64,000 nt of DNA from Hyphomicrobiales bacterium (GTDB taxonomy: Bacteria > Pseudomonadota > Alphaproteobacteria > Rhizobiales > Aestuariivirgaceae): contig JANYLQ010000027.1 in NCBI GenBank assembly GCA_025363755.1, positions 41,136 through 105,135 on the forward strand, in the 5' to 3' direction. The position numbers and the translations under genes were made by a program. Under the pieces are notes generated by a model, which saw nothing but the letters and a program-made list of their open reading frames with translations, was not told where the DNA came from and ran no database searches. This document shows, piece after piece, positions 1 to 10,461 of this stretch. Within the stretch, counting starts at the first letter, position 1, and each line of letters starts with the position of its first letter.

Positions 1-374
1 GGGGCGGCTTTCGTAAATGATGCCGATGACTCCGATGGGGACGGAGACTCGCGATATTTCCATTCCGTTAGGGCGCTTCCATTTTTCTTGGACGCGGCCA
101 ACGGGATCATCAAGGGCTGCTATGTCTTCAAGGCCTTGTGCCATTGCTTCGATGCGCACGGCGTTCAATGTGAGGCGGTCGATGAAGGAAGATTTGAGGT
201 CTTTGGTTATGGCTCCTGCAACGTCCATATCATTGGCTGATTGAATGGCGGCAGCTTGAGCGCGGATGTGTTTGGCCATGGCTTTGAGCGCGGCATTTTT
301 TTGAGACGTTGACGCAAGAGCAAGGGTGCGCGCGGCGGTGCGGGCTTGTTTGCCGATATTCAAAGTTACGTCGT

Positions 375-378
<4 letters not shown>
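1..378 (-). CDS. proA: Gamma-glutamyl phosphate reductase, N-terminal part (cut by window edge)
   Basis: ProA reduces gamma-glutamyl phosphate to glutamate semialdehyde in cytosolic proline synthesis. Only the first 126 codons are present. They show the family's helical N-terminus ([20 protein letters not shown]) and the stretches DRLTLN, DPVGRV and [14 protein letters not shown], which are typical of the start of the aldehyde-dehydrogenase fold. The catalytic Cys would lie beyond the left edge. The ATG overlaps the proB stop in an ATGA arrangement, so the two genes are translationally coupled. The protein acts directly on the product of ProB. The assignment is firm although the gene is partial. 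Confidence 0.95.
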
Positions 379-3277
<2,899 letters not shown>

Positions 3278-3290
3278 AAAATGCAGAAAT

Positions 3291-3386
3291 ATGAGGCGGC
3301 AAGATTAACCTGAGTTGATCGAAAATAGTAACTTGGGGCGATTTTGACTTTTCTTTGAAAGTCAAAACGCTCCGAGGCCGCCTCAT
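3291..3386 (+). terminator. Nested intergenic inverted repeats, terminator-like
   Basis: A strong hairpin has arms TTTTGACTTT (3342-3351) and AAAGTCAAAA (3358-3367) around a 6-nt loop. The stem extends through GGGGCG (3335-3340) and CGCTCC (3368-3373) with one bulged A and one G-U pair. An outer 10-bp inverted repeat, ATGAGGCGGC (3291-3300) with GCCGCCTCAT (3377-3386), encloses it. The structure lies between the transglycosylase stop and the next gene, so it could end transcription of the former. It lacks a clean T-run, so a structured RNA is also possible. Confidence 0.5.
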
Positions 3387-3453
3387 TTGTAACTTGTCAA
3401 AAAATTAAGATTAATGCACTCTCCCGAAACATTCCGGTCGCCGAGGGCAATAC

Positions 3454-4371
3454 ATGAAGCTTTGGTTTCAACTGATCTTTTCTGTCTGCGTGATTGGTTT
3501 TGCAGGATCAGGTGCCAAAGCAGATGGTTCTCAATCAAAGCCTGCACTCGCTGATAAGCAATTGCGCGACATGACGTTTCGGATCATGCGAGGCAGCAAG
3601 CTTGAATGTGAGCCAAATTGCCCTGAATGGATTTTTGCCAAGGGACAGATTGTTCCTGGCACCGCCAAAAAACTCAAAGAAATTGTAGCGCTTGCTGGCA
3701 AGTCTCCGCTGATCTTGGTTGTTCAATCGGGCGGCGGCGATATGAAAGAGGCAATGACGATGGGCCGTTTTATTCGCGCTCATAAGATGAATGTTGCGGT
3801 TGGCTTTGCCTATGAATTCGGGTGTAAAGAAGAAGACCAGTTTTGTTCCAAGACTCTGAAATCGCGTAATATATCGATGGGGTTTGTGTCCACCCAACCC
3901 AGCTATTGTGCCTCGGCATGTACACTGATTCTGGCTTCTGGTCTGCAACGTATCGCGGCTGCAAACAGTGTGGTTGGCACGCACCAAGTTGTCAATAAAT
4001 CAGTTGTTCAAAAAATTACTTATAATGAGAGTTTCATCATTGTGCATGGGCGTAAAAAACTTATCAGTAAAGCTGAGGCCAAGCGCGAAACTATTGTGAG
4101 CAAGCCCACGATTAAAATTGCGGCTGCTGATGTTGATCTGGTTGGCTATGTGAAGGCGATGGGCGTTGATACGAGCTTTCTCGATTTTTTTGAAAAAGCG
4201 CCGCCTAGCGATCTATACCGCATGACTTTGGGCGATCGTTTGGCCACGCGTCTCGTAACGCACCCGGTTGCGCCTGAGATTTACGCGCGGCCAGAATTGT
4301 GCAAGGGCAAAACTCCTGCTGATAATTGTGTGATCGTGGAAAATGACATCAAGGTTAGCGCTGTAAACTAG
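3454..4371 (+). CDS. Secreted ClpP/crotonase-fold protein (COG3904-like), paralogue 1
   Basis: A 305-residue predicted periplasmic protein with a ClpP-like serine protease signature. A signal peptide (MKLWFQLIFSVCVIGFAG, ending GAKA) leads into a domain carrying QSGGGD at 91-96 (the position of the SPGG oxyanion loop), YCASACTLILASG with Ser154 at the nucleophile position, and VVGTHQV with His177. Cysteines at 52, 56, 124, 131, 152 and 156, plus two near the C-terminus, suggest disulfides formed in the periplasm. The third catalytic residue is not obvious. The next gene encodes a paralogue whose key residues have the same numbers, so this is a tandem duplication. The physiological substrate is unknown. 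Activity is inferred from the motifs only. Confidence 0.75.
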   Translation: MKLWFQLIFSVCVIGFAGSGAKADGSQSKPALADKQLRDMTFRIMRGSKLECEPNCPEWIFAKGQIVPGTAKKLKEIVALAGKSPLILVVQSGGGDMKEAMTMGRFIRAHKMNVAVGFAYEFGCKEEDQFCSKTLKSRNISMGFVSTQPSYCASACTLILASGLQRIAAANSVVGTHQVVNKSVVQKITYNESFIIVHGRKKLISKAEAKRETIVSKPTIKIAAADVDLVGYVKAMGVDTSFLDFFEKAPPSDLYRMTLGDRLATRLVTHPVAPEIYARPELCKGKTPADNCVIVENDIKVSAVN

Positions 4372-4458
4372 TGTGGTTTAACTTGTGAGTAGTCATTTTG
4401 TTGGCTTGTCAGAATTGAAAACTTCGGCCAGTCTGATATCTAATTCAGCGGGGAATAG

Positions 4459-5355
4459 ATGTTGTTTTTGTCGCGTTTGATTTTAGGTGCTGTTTGTTGC
4501 GTCGCTTTGTCGTTGCCAAGTTTTGGCGCGAAGACTGTTCAACCGATTACTTCCGCTGCGTTCAAGCCACATGACATGAGCTTTCAAATCATGCGGGCCA
4601 ATAAACCTGAGTGCGAGCCCAATTGTCCTCAATGGATTTTTGCTGAAGGTGATATTGTTGCTGGAACGGCGGCTAAATTTAATCGAGTTTTGCGGGCGGC
4701 TGGCAAGTTGCCGTTGTTGTTGGTTATCCAATCGCGTGGTGGTGATGTCCGCGCTGCATTGACGATGGGCAAAGCTATCAGGGCGCGGAAGATGAATGTG
4801 GCGGTGGGGTATGCGTTTTCGCTTGCATGCCCAAGCGACGATAGATTTTGTAACGATACACTGAAATCGAAACAAATTTCGCGGGGGTTTCTTTCAAGCC
4901 AGGCGAGTTATTGCGCGTCTGCATGTCCGTTGGTCTTGGCCGCAGGCGTGGAGCGCATCGCGATTTCAGACAGCATTATAGGAACTCACCAAATTATTAC
5001 CAAACCATTGTTCCAGAAAGTTTTTTTCCGTGAAAAATATGTGATGGTTCGTGGACGCAAACAAATTCTCAGCCGAACGATTACCAAGCGTGAAATCATC
5101 ACCGGAAAGACTACAACAAAACTAACGCCGGGTTTTGAGGCGGAGCTTGAGGGCTATGTAAGGTCGATGGGCGTTGGTGGTGATTTTCTGGATTATTATG
5201 CCAAAGCTCCACCCAGTTCGATTTATAAAATGTCTGCAGCCGAGCGATTGGAAACGAAGATCATTACATCGCAACAGAGCCCAGAATTTTATGCGCGGCC
5301 TGCGATTTGTGCAGGAGCGCAACCGGCCGCAAATTGTGTTTTGATCAAGCCCTAG
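4459..5355 (+). CDS. Secreted ClpP/crotonase-fold protein (COG3904-like), paralogue 2
   Basis: A 298-residue paralogue of the preceding gene product. It has a signal peptide (MLFLSRLILGAVCCVALSLP) and the same motifs at the same residue numbers: ECEPNCP (51-57), QSRGGD (91-96), YCASAC with Ser154, and GTHQ with His177. The blocks FCNDTLKSK and KAPPSSIYKMSAAERLETK match FCSKTLKSR and KAPPSDLYRMTLGDRLATR of paralogue 1. Conservation of both putative catalytic residues argues that both copies are functional. The 3' end overlaps the oppositely oriented GNAT gene by 11 bp. There are 87 bases between the two paralogues and no obvious terminator, so they may be co-transcribed. The substrate is unknown. 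Confidence 0.75.
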   Translation: MLFLSRLILGAVCCVALSLPSFGAKTVQPITSAAFKPHDMSFQIMRANKPECEPNCPQWIFAEGDIVAGTAAKFNRVLRAAGKLPLLLVIQSRGGDVRAALTMGKAIRARKMNVAVGYAFSLACPSDDRFCNDTLKSKQISRGFLSSQASYCASACPLVLAAGVERIAISDSIIGTHQIITKPLFQKVFFREKYVMVRGRKQILSRTITKREIITGKTTTKLTPGFEAELEGYVRSMGVGGDFLDYYAKAPPSSIYKMSAAERLETKIITSQQSPEFYARPAICAGAQPAANCVLIKP

Positions 5356-5896
5356 ACGTCTTACGGGCTAACCATTGATTTCGGGTCAAGCTGAGCTTGG
5401 TTGATGATACGTCGATACCCTGTGCTTTGGAATAGTGCTTCTCATAACTGATCGGCTTGAAGCCAAGATTTAAAAGTATGCTGGCTGAGGCTGGATTGTC
5501 ATTATGATATGCGGCGACCAGTCGTGCATGGATATTGTTTACAAAGGCATGATGCACCATGGCCGAGGCTGCTTGTGCACCGTAGCCCTTGCCCCAGTGT
5601 TTTTCCGCAAACCAATAGCCTAACTCTGCTACATTTTCAAAAGCGCTAAACTCATAAGAGATAACGCCGATTAGTTCACTCGGCGCCGATTTCATTTCGA
5701 TACCGCAAACCAGCGAACGCTGATCATAGGATTTGACCCAATCGAGAAAATCGAGAGCTTCAGCCAAAGAATAGGGATAGGGAACGCGTGCGAGATTGCG
5801 GCTTACATTGAAATTACCAACTTCACGCGCGATCGTATCCGCGTCGCTGTCGGCGAGCGGACGGAGTATCAAGTGTTCTGTTTTAATGATCGTCAT
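5345..5896 (-). CDS. GNAT family N-acetyltransferase (RimJ/RimL type)
   Basis: A 183-residue acetyltransferase of the RimJ/RimL group, using acetyl-CoA to acetylate an amine. The opening TEHLILRPLADSDADTI is the classic first strand of this family. ELGYWFAEKHWGKGYGAQAA holds the acetyl-CoA pyrophosphate loop (Q/R-x-x-G-x-G/A region), and NDNPASASILLNLGFKP is the C-terminal helix with the usual Asn. A GNAT gene between rpmA and obgE is common in alphaproteobacteria, so this is the ancestral neighbour. A terminator-like hairpin lies just upstream of its start, so read-through or a separate promoter would be needed. The substrate is not known. Confidence 0.88.
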   Translation of the reverse strand: MTIIKTEHLILRPLADSDADTIAREVGNFNVSRNLARVPYPYSLAEALDFLDWVKSYDQRSLVCGIEMKSAPSELIGVISYEFSAFENVAELGYWFAEKHWGKGYGAQAASAMVHHAFVNNIHARLVAAYHNDNPASASILLNLGFKPISYEKHYSKAQGIDVSSTKLSLTRNQWLARKTSRA

Positions 5897-5913
5897 GGTG
5901 CGATCTCAAAGCA

Positions 5914-5941
5914 AAAGGGAGATGGTTGCCCATCTCCCTTT
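5914..5941 (-). terminator. Rho-independent terminator after rplU-rpmA
   Basis: Perfect 12-bp arms AAAGGGAGATGG (5914-5925) and CCATCTCCCTTT (5930-5941) enclose a 4-nt loop. Read on the minus strand, the stem is followed by TTTTGCTTT-like sequence, as expected for an intrinsic terminator. It begins 25 bases downstream of the rpmA stop and ends 17 bases upstream of the GNAT start. It probably ends most rplU-rpmA transcripts, with partial read-through into the GNAT gene. Confidence 0.8.
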
Positions 5942-5966
5942 GAATTCAAAGTTTTCTGACGGGTAC

Positions 5967-6233
5967 TTATTCAGCAGCCTTCATGGGAAGGACCGAAACA
6001 AGCTGACGGTTTTCCTTGGTCGCGCGGAAAAACACGGTGCCTGGTATTTTCGCAAAGATTGTATGGTCGCGGCCAATGCCAACGCCTGTGCCAGGGTGCC
6101 ATTGAGTGCCGCGTTGACGCAGAATGATGTTGCCTGCAACAACCGATTCACCGCCGAAGCATTTTACGCCCAAACGCTTACCGGCTGAGTCACGACCGTT
6201 GCGGGACGAGCCGCCTGCTTTTTTATGTGCCAT
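5967..6233 (-). CDS. rpmA: 50S ribosomal protein bL27
   Basis: bL27 sits near the peptidyl-transferase centre of the large subunit. The 88-residue protein begins [20 protein letters not shown], the invariant N-terminus whose flexible arm reaches the tRNA ends. [30 protein letters not shown] and VFFR follow in family order. There is no N-terminal prosequence of the Firmicutes type. It lies 22 bases after rplU in the same operon, and a strong terminator follows. Confidence 0.98.
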   Translation of the reverse strand: MAHKKAGGSSRNGRDSAGKRLGVKCFGGESVVAGNIILRQRGTQWHPGTGVGIGRDHTIFAKIPGTVFFRATKENRQLVSVLPMKAAE

Positions 6234-6255
6234 GGTTTGCTCCTATCTCTTTATA

Positions 6256-6888
6256 CTATGAACGCGCTTGATCGGTTTTAGCACGTGGTGGTTTTCCAGC
6301 CATTAATTCTTTGGCTTGTTCAATCCAATCTTCACGGGCAACGCGACCCTTTTGCTTTAGGTCGGCTTCGATACGCTCAACATCTGCAGGTGTCCAAGCA
6401 GCGATTTGAGCGAAAGTTGTGACGCCCATATCAGTCAGTGCCTTGTTGATCTTTGGACCAATGCCGCCGATCAGTGAAATGTCGTCTCCGCCTGAAGGAG
6501 CGGCCGCAACCGGGGCTGCCACGGCAGCAGGAGCTGCTACTTTCTTTTCGGCTTTCTTGCCTGAAGGTTTTGCACCACCCACAAGGATTTCAGTGATTGT
6601 CACCGAGGTCAAATCCTGACGGTGACCATTGCGGCGGCGATAATGCTTACGGCGGCGCTTCTTGAAAATAATCAAATGTGGCCCACGGGCCTGCTTTTCA
6701 ATTTCGCCGACAACGGTGGCACCAGCCACGAGGGGGGCGCCAACTTGCACATCAGCACCAGCACCGACCATCAAAACCTGGTCGAAATGAATCTGATCGC
6801 CCGAAACACCTTCGAGCTTTTCAATGAGAATTTTATCGTTTGCGGCAACGCGATATTGCTTGCCGCCTGTCTTAATGACTGCGTACAT
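6256..6888 (-). CDS. rplU: 50S ribosomal protein bL21 with C-terminal helix-hairpin-helix extension
   Basis: bL21 binds 23S rRNA in the large subunit. Residues 1 to about 103 are a normal bL21: MYAVIKTGGKQYRVAANDKI, GPHLIIFKKRRRKHYRRRNG and GHRQDLTSVTI. An Ala/Lys/Pro-rich linker follows. Then comes a second domain, SLIGGIGPKINKALTDMGV and TTFAQIAAWTPADVERIE, which is a helix-hairpin-helix fold of the kind also found appended to other alphaproteobacterial proteins. The total of 210 residues is about twice the classic bL21 length. The extension is known in Hyphomicrobiales, but its role is not established as far as I know. rpmA follows after 22 bases. Confidence 0.95.
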   Translation of the reverse strand: MYAVIKTGGKQYRVAANDKILIEKLEGVSGDQIHFDQVLMVGAGADVQVGAPLVAGATVVGEIEKQARGPHLIIFKKRRRKHYRRRNGHRQDLTSVTITEILVGGAKPSGKKAEKKVAAPAAVAAPVAAAPSGGDDISLIGGIGPKINKALTDMGVTTFAQIAAWTPADVERIEADLKQKGRVAREDWIEQAKELMAGKPPRAKTDQARS

Positions 6889-6949
6889 GTTTTTTCCATT
6901 TTCCTTCGCGCCCTTTGGCGGCCTTTCCTAACCCATTGAAGGAAAAGCA

Positions 6950-6976
6950 CTTTTGCAAAAGATTTCGAAAAATCTT
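6950..6976 (-). promoter_or_regulatory. Inverted repeats in the rplU 5' leader
   Basis: The roughly 140-nt leader between the predicted rplU promoter and its ATG holds a 7-bp hairpin. On the minus strand it reads AAGATTT, loop TTCG, AAATCTT (plus-strand 6959-6976). It overlaps the 12-bp palindrome CTTTTGCAAAAG (6950-6961). G+C-rich sequence lies just 5' of it. Such a leader could serve autoregulation of ribosomal-protein synthesis, or could end yihY transcription. It matches no leader family I can name. Confidence 0.35.
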
Positions 6977-7036
6977 CGGGGTTGCCGGGGGCAGCGCATG
7001 ATTAACCAAGGGGCTTTTGTCCCTTTGGGTTGGTGG

Positions 7037-7065
7037 CTTCTATGCAAGGAGCTGGCAAGAGTCAA
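7037..7065 (-). promoter_or_regulatory. Predicted sigma-70 promoter for rplU-rpmA
   Basis: On the minus strand TTGACT (7060-7065) is followed after 17 bases by TAGAAG (7037-7042). The -35 box overlaps the stop codon of the upstream yihY gene. The position leaves a leader of about 140 nt before the rplU ATG. The -35 box is good and the -10 box moderate. Confidence 0.5.
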
Positions 7066-7919
7066 GGTTTCTGATCGTAGTCCTCGGCTTTTCCGAACTG
7101 ACTGATCACGCGGTTCACCTCGCCGCCGAAGATGAGGGCCAGGGCTGAGAGATAGACAAAGAACATTGCCGCAAACAGGCCTGAGAGCGAGGAATAGGTG
7201 GAAGCAAAGGAATTAAAATTGACGAGGTAGATTGAAAATGCCTCTGACAAAATAACCCAGACCAAAACTGTGAGCACTACGCCCGGAAGGATAAAGCGCA
7301 TTGGCATTTTTTGGGCAGGCAGAAAGTAATGGGAAATTTGCAGGCCCGTCATCAACAAAATGATTGCTAATGGATATCGCAGCTCATCGATTGTTGCGTA
7401 TTTTGCAAGTTCGGTTGGAGCAAACGAGTTGAGGAAAGATTTGAAGACAGGGAACAGCACAAGGAGAATGGCGACCACCAAAAGAAGTGCCGCGGCACCA
7501 ATTACGAAGACAACATTCATGGCATAAACATACCAGAGGGAGCGCGTGTCTTTTAAATTATAGGCGCGGTTCAGACCAACGCGGACAGAGTCCACACCGG
7601 CCATGGCGCTCCAGATCGTCAAGGCGGCTGAGATGCTGAGCAACCCACTGCGCGGCACCGTGAGGATAGATTGAATTTCACCCGTGAGTGGTTTGATGAT
7701 TTGTTCCGGTGCCACACTGAGAAGAAAGTTTACAACTTGCTCGGCCAACTTGGCGCTGCCGAAGAAGCCTGCCAGTGTGGTGAGAAAAATGAGAAATGGG
7801 AATATCGAAAAAATTGTGCGGAAGGCGATGTTGCCTGCCAGTGGAATGGCCTCATCTGCAAACAGGCGCTTGAGGGCATCACGGAACAGTGCCAAGACTG
7901 CGAGAATTGAATCATTCAT
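7062..7919 (-). CDS. YihY/BrkB family inner membrane protein
   Basis: A 285-residue integral membrane protein of the YihY/BrkB family, once misnamed ribonuclease BN. The N-terminal signature AIPLAGNIAFRTIFSIFPFLIF matches the family's buried polar A-x-x-A-x-x-x-F-S-x-F-P segment, shortened here. About six hydrophobic segments follow, including SGLLSISAALTIWSAMAGVD with the conserved W-S-A and GVVLTVLVWVILSEAFSIY near the C-terminus. The cellular role is uncertain; transport or envelope functions have been suggested. The gene ends inside the rplU promoter. It is divergent from the DMT transporter gene, with 34 bases between the chosen starts. Confidence 0.85.
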   Translation of the reverse strand: MNDSILAVLALFRDALKRLFADEAIPLAGNIAFRTIFSIFPFLIFLTTLAGFFGSAKLAEQVVNFLLSVAPEQIIKPLTGEIQSILTVPRSGLLSISAALTIWSAMAGVDSVRVGLNRAYNLKDTRSLWYVYAMNVVFVIGAAALLLVVAILLVLFPVFKSFLNSFAPTELAKYATIDELRYPLAIILLMTGLQISHYFLPAQKMPMRFILPGVVLTVLVWVILSEAFSIYLVNFNSFASTYSSLSGLFAAMFFVYLSALALIFGGEVNRVISQFGKAEDYDQKP

Positions 7920-7953
7920 GGTTCATTTGTAGCGATAAATTTTGAAAGTTCAT

Positions 7954-8865
7954 ATGGCCTCTAAACCTTCCAATGCCATACTTGTGGCTGTTGCTCCGGC
8001 ATTATTTGTGGTGCTGTGGGCGACTGGATTTGTGGTGGCCAAGCTTTCGGCTGGGCATGTGGCACCAGTTTGGTTTTTAGGGCTAAGGTTTCCCATTGCC
8101 TGCATCTTTATGTTTTGTGTGGCACTTTATCAGCGGGCAGCTTGGCCGGATTTAACTCATGCTTTTCATGCGAGCGTGGGCGGGGCGTTCATGCATGGTG
8201 GGTATTTGGCACCGATCTATTGGGCGGTGGCGCATGGTTTGCCTGCCGGGGTATCGGCACTGATCGTGGGGTTGCAGCCATTGTTCACCGCGTTTTTAGC
8301 GGCGTGGATTTTGGGGGAGCGGATTCATGGGCGGCACTGGTTTGGGCTTTTGGTTGGGTTGATTGGAATTGCATTGGTGATTTCGCCAAAATTGCATTTT
8401 CAAGGTGTGGAAGGGATTACGCCGCTAACCGTTGGGTTGGCGCTGTTTGGTGCTCTGTGCATTTCATTCGGCACGGTTTATCAAAAGCGTTTTGCCACAG
8501 GCATTGCACTTGCCACAGGTGGCACGTGGCAATATGTGGGTGGCAGTTTGGTGGTGTTGATCAGCGCCTATTTTGCGGAAGATTTCTTTTTTGATAATTC
8601 ACATCAGGCCTGGTTTGCGTTGGTTTGGGCGGTGATTGTTTTGTCGATTATCGCCATCACGTTGATGATGATTTTGATCCGCGAGGGGGCGGTTTCAAAA
8701 GTATCGAGTTTGATATTCTTGGTGCCTGCCGTGGCTGCGCTGATGACTTATGTTTTGTTTGATGAGACGCTTAACATCATTCAGATTTTGGGCATGGCGG
8801 TTTGTGCGGCCGCAGTGTTGATTGTCAATGGCGCGACCACCAAAGTCCCAGCATTAGAAAGATGA
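7954..8865 (+). CDS. EamA/DMT family transporter
   Basis: A predicted ten-helix inner-membrane exporter of the drug/metabolite transporter superfamily, made of two EamA repeats. Repeat 1 runs from VVLWATGFVVAKLSAGHVAP to about residue 140, and repeat 2 from LALFGALCISFGTVYQKRF to ILGMAVCAAAVLIVNGA. The family motif around a Pro-rich loop (VPAVAALMTYVLFDETL) is present. ATG at 7954 is preferred. A TTG four codons upstream (7942) is the alternative. Neither has a strong ribosome site. The 3' end overlaps the convergent HIG1 gene by 41 bp. The substrate cannot be read from sequence. Confidence 0.85.
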   Translation: MASKPSNAILVAVAPALFVVLWATGFVVAKLSAGHVAPVWFLGLRFPIACIFMFCVALYQRAAWPDLTHAFHASVGGAFMHGGYLAPIYWAVAHGLPAGVSALIVGLQPLFTAFLAAWILGERIHGRHWFGLLVGLIGIALVISPKLHFQGVEGITPLTVGLALFGALCISFGTVYQKRFATGIALATGGTWQYVGGSLVVLISAYFAEDFFFDNSHQAWFALVWAVIVLSIIAITLMMILIREGAVSKVSSLIFLVPAVAALMTYVLFDETLNIIQILGMAVCAAAVLIVNGATTKVPALER

Positions 8866-9013
8866 CAGCGATGAATTGTAGGCCCACGCGCCAGCGCATG
8901 AATTGTTGGGAACGATTTGTATTACCAGCACGCATCATGTTGAAGAGGCCAAGGCACAGCACGACGAAAACTGCGCCCATCATGATTGGGCCTGCATAGT
9001 TGAAAATATTCAT
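8825..9013 (-). CDS. HIG1-domain twin transmembrane protein
   Basis: A 62-residue protein with two membrane helices, YAGPIMMGAVFVVLCLGLFN and VGLQFIAVIFLMLGLWW. They are joined by a loop with the family signature (QQFMRWRVGLQ; consensus N-x-L-M-R-x-R-V). In mitochondria HIG1 proteins assist respiratory supercomplexes; bacterial members are common in alphaproteobacteria and little studied. The ATG overlaps the SDR stop by 4 bp, so it is translationally coupled to that gene. The 3' 41 bp overlap the oppositely oriented DMT gene. The match of length, topology and loop makes this a real gene despite its size. Confidence 0.85.
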   Translation of the reverse strand: MNIFNYAGPIMMGAVFVVLCLGLFNMMRAGNTNRSQQFMRWRVGLQFIAVIFLMLGLWWSRH

Positions 9014-9837
9014 TGGTCAGATACCTTGTTGACAAAACGGTCCATTAGACTTTGCGGCAAAAATCTGCGTGCAAAGCTCATCAGATGTGTAGGTGTTGTG
9101 ACATAGTAATGCGCCTTGGGGCGGGGTGATTCAATGGCGTGGATGAGTTTTTCGAGTACTGATTCCGGCGGCAATTTGAAGCGGTTTGAGCCACCTTTGC
9201 CCAAACGCGCACGCTGATCTTCGTAAGCGGCCTTATAGTTTGAAGTTTCGACATTGATGTGCTTTTCGAAATTTTTGAGCGCCGTTTCGACAAATTTGGT
9301 GGCGATGGGGCCGGGCTCTATTGTGGATACGTAGATACCCGTGCCACGAAGTTCGAGACGCATTGTGTCGGTAATGCCTTCGACAGCGAATTTCGTTGCA
9401 TTGTAAGCGCCACGCCATTTCATGGCGACGATGCCCAGAACCGAGGAGCAGTTTACGATGCGGCCTTGGCCATTGGCCCTGAGCATAGGCAGGCAAAGCG
9501 TTGTCAATTGATGCCAGCCAAAGAAATTGGCAGCAAACGAGGCTTCCAAGATCTCGCGGCTTAAATCTTCCACAGCGCCGGGCTGGCCTGCGGCACCATT
9601 GTTAAAGAGCGCATAAAGTTTTCCGCCTGTGCGCTTTGATACTTCATCGGCGCAGGTTTTCACTGATCCACGGTCAGCGTAATCCATGATAATTGTTTCA
9701 AGACCAAGTTCGGTCAGGCGTTTGGCATCTTCCTTATTACGTACGGTTGCAAAGATACGGTAGCCACGCGTCTTCAGGCCTAACGCGCAGGTGTACCCAA
9801 TGCCGGAGGAACAGCCTGTGATAAGTATCGCCTTCAT
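9010..9837 (-). CDS. Short-chain dehydrogenase/reductase
   Basis: A 275-residue NAD(P)-dependent oxidoreductase of the classical SDR family. The Rossmann motif TGCSSGIG is at residues 7-14 and ATVRN follows the second strand. FNNGAAGQ stands for the usual NNAG. VNCSSVLG supplies the catalytic Ser, and YNATKFAVEG supplies Tyr-x-x-x-Lys. A C-terminal segment (MSFARRFLPQSLMDRFV) resembles SDRs annotated as acting on lipids or retinol-like substrates. The true substrate is unknown. The stop overlaps the HIG1 start. The gene is divergent from ialB across about 100 bases. Confidence 0.9.
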   Translation of the reverse strand: MKAILITGCSSGIGYTCALGLKTRGYRIFATVRNKEDAKRLTELGLETIIMDYADRGSVKTCADEVSKRTGGKLYALFNNGAAGQPGAVEDLSREILEASFAANFFGWHQLTTLCLPMLRANGQGRIVNCSSVLGIVAMKWRGAYNATKFAVEGITDTMRLELRGTGIYVSTIEPGPIATKFVETALKNFEKHINVETSNYKAAYEDQRARLGKGGSNRFKLPPESVLEKLIHAIESPRPKAHYYVTTPTHLMSFARRFLPQSLMDRFVNKVSDQ

Positions 9838-9938
9838 TTTGTAATCCTTAACTGCCGTATTTGAGCCTGATTTTTACGGTGTAGAGCAGTTCTTGGTTTT
9901 CGCAAGTTGTTAAGGTTTGAGCGATTAGGGTTGGCGAT

Positions 9939-10451
9939 ATGATTAATAAACACCGAATGATTTTGGTTGGCTTAGCGTTGTTGGCACAGAGCGGATTGGC
10001 GCGTGCTGATGAGCCTGTGTCTATGGGTACGTTTGATGACTGGGAAAGTTTTACCTATCAAGACCAGGGAAAGCCGGTGTGTTATGTCTACTCAACACCG
10101 AAAAAAACTGAGTCGCTCAAAAAAGTGAAGCGTGATCCAGTTTATTTTCTGGTTACGAATTATACCGGTCGCAAGGTGAAAGGTCAGGTTTCGACGATCA
10201 TCGGCTATCCGTTTAAAGAATCTTCTTTGGTGACTGTGAAAATTGATAATAATTCGTTTGAGCTTTACACCAATGGTGATGCCGCTTGGGCATCGGCTGT
10301 TGATGTGGATGCGGCCATTGTGAAAGCGATGAAGACGGGCAAATTTATTTCGGTCACCGGCACATCGTGGAAGGGCACGGAGACGACTGATACTTATTCA
10401 CTGGCGGGCATTGCTAAGGCATTGGACAAGATTGACACGGCTTGCAAATAA
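9939..10451 (+). CDS. Invasion-associated locus B (IalB) family protein
   Basis: A 170-residue secreted protein. A signal peptide (MINKHRMILVGLALLAQSG, LARA) precedes an IalB domain. Its diagnostic pieces are FDDWESFTY, VCYVYSTPKK, VYFLVTNY, IIGYPFKESSLVTVKID, the Trp-containing GDAAWAS and DTYSLAGIAKALDKID before a C-terminal Cys. IalB was named for red-cell invasion in Bartonella. The family is widespread in non-pathogenic Hyphomicrobiales and its biochemical role is unclear. Two cysteines (in VCYVY and TACK) could form a disulfide. The next gene begins 10 bases downstream, suggesting an operon. Confidence 0.88.
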   Translation: MINKHRMILVGLALLAQSGLARADEPVSMGTFDDWESFTYQDQGKPVCYVYSTPKKTESLKKVKRDPVYFLVTNYTGRKVKGQVSTIIGYPFKESSLVTVKIDNNSFELYTNGDAAWASAVDVDAAIVKAMKTGKFISVTGTSWKGTETTDTYSLAGIAKALDKIDTACK

Positions 10452-10461
10452 ATTACGGTTG

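Noticed and set aside
8016..8594. A 192-codon frame inside the DMT exporter gene
   Set aside because: Trp/Gly/Cys-rich shadow of the membrane protein in another frame; no start signal or family similarity.
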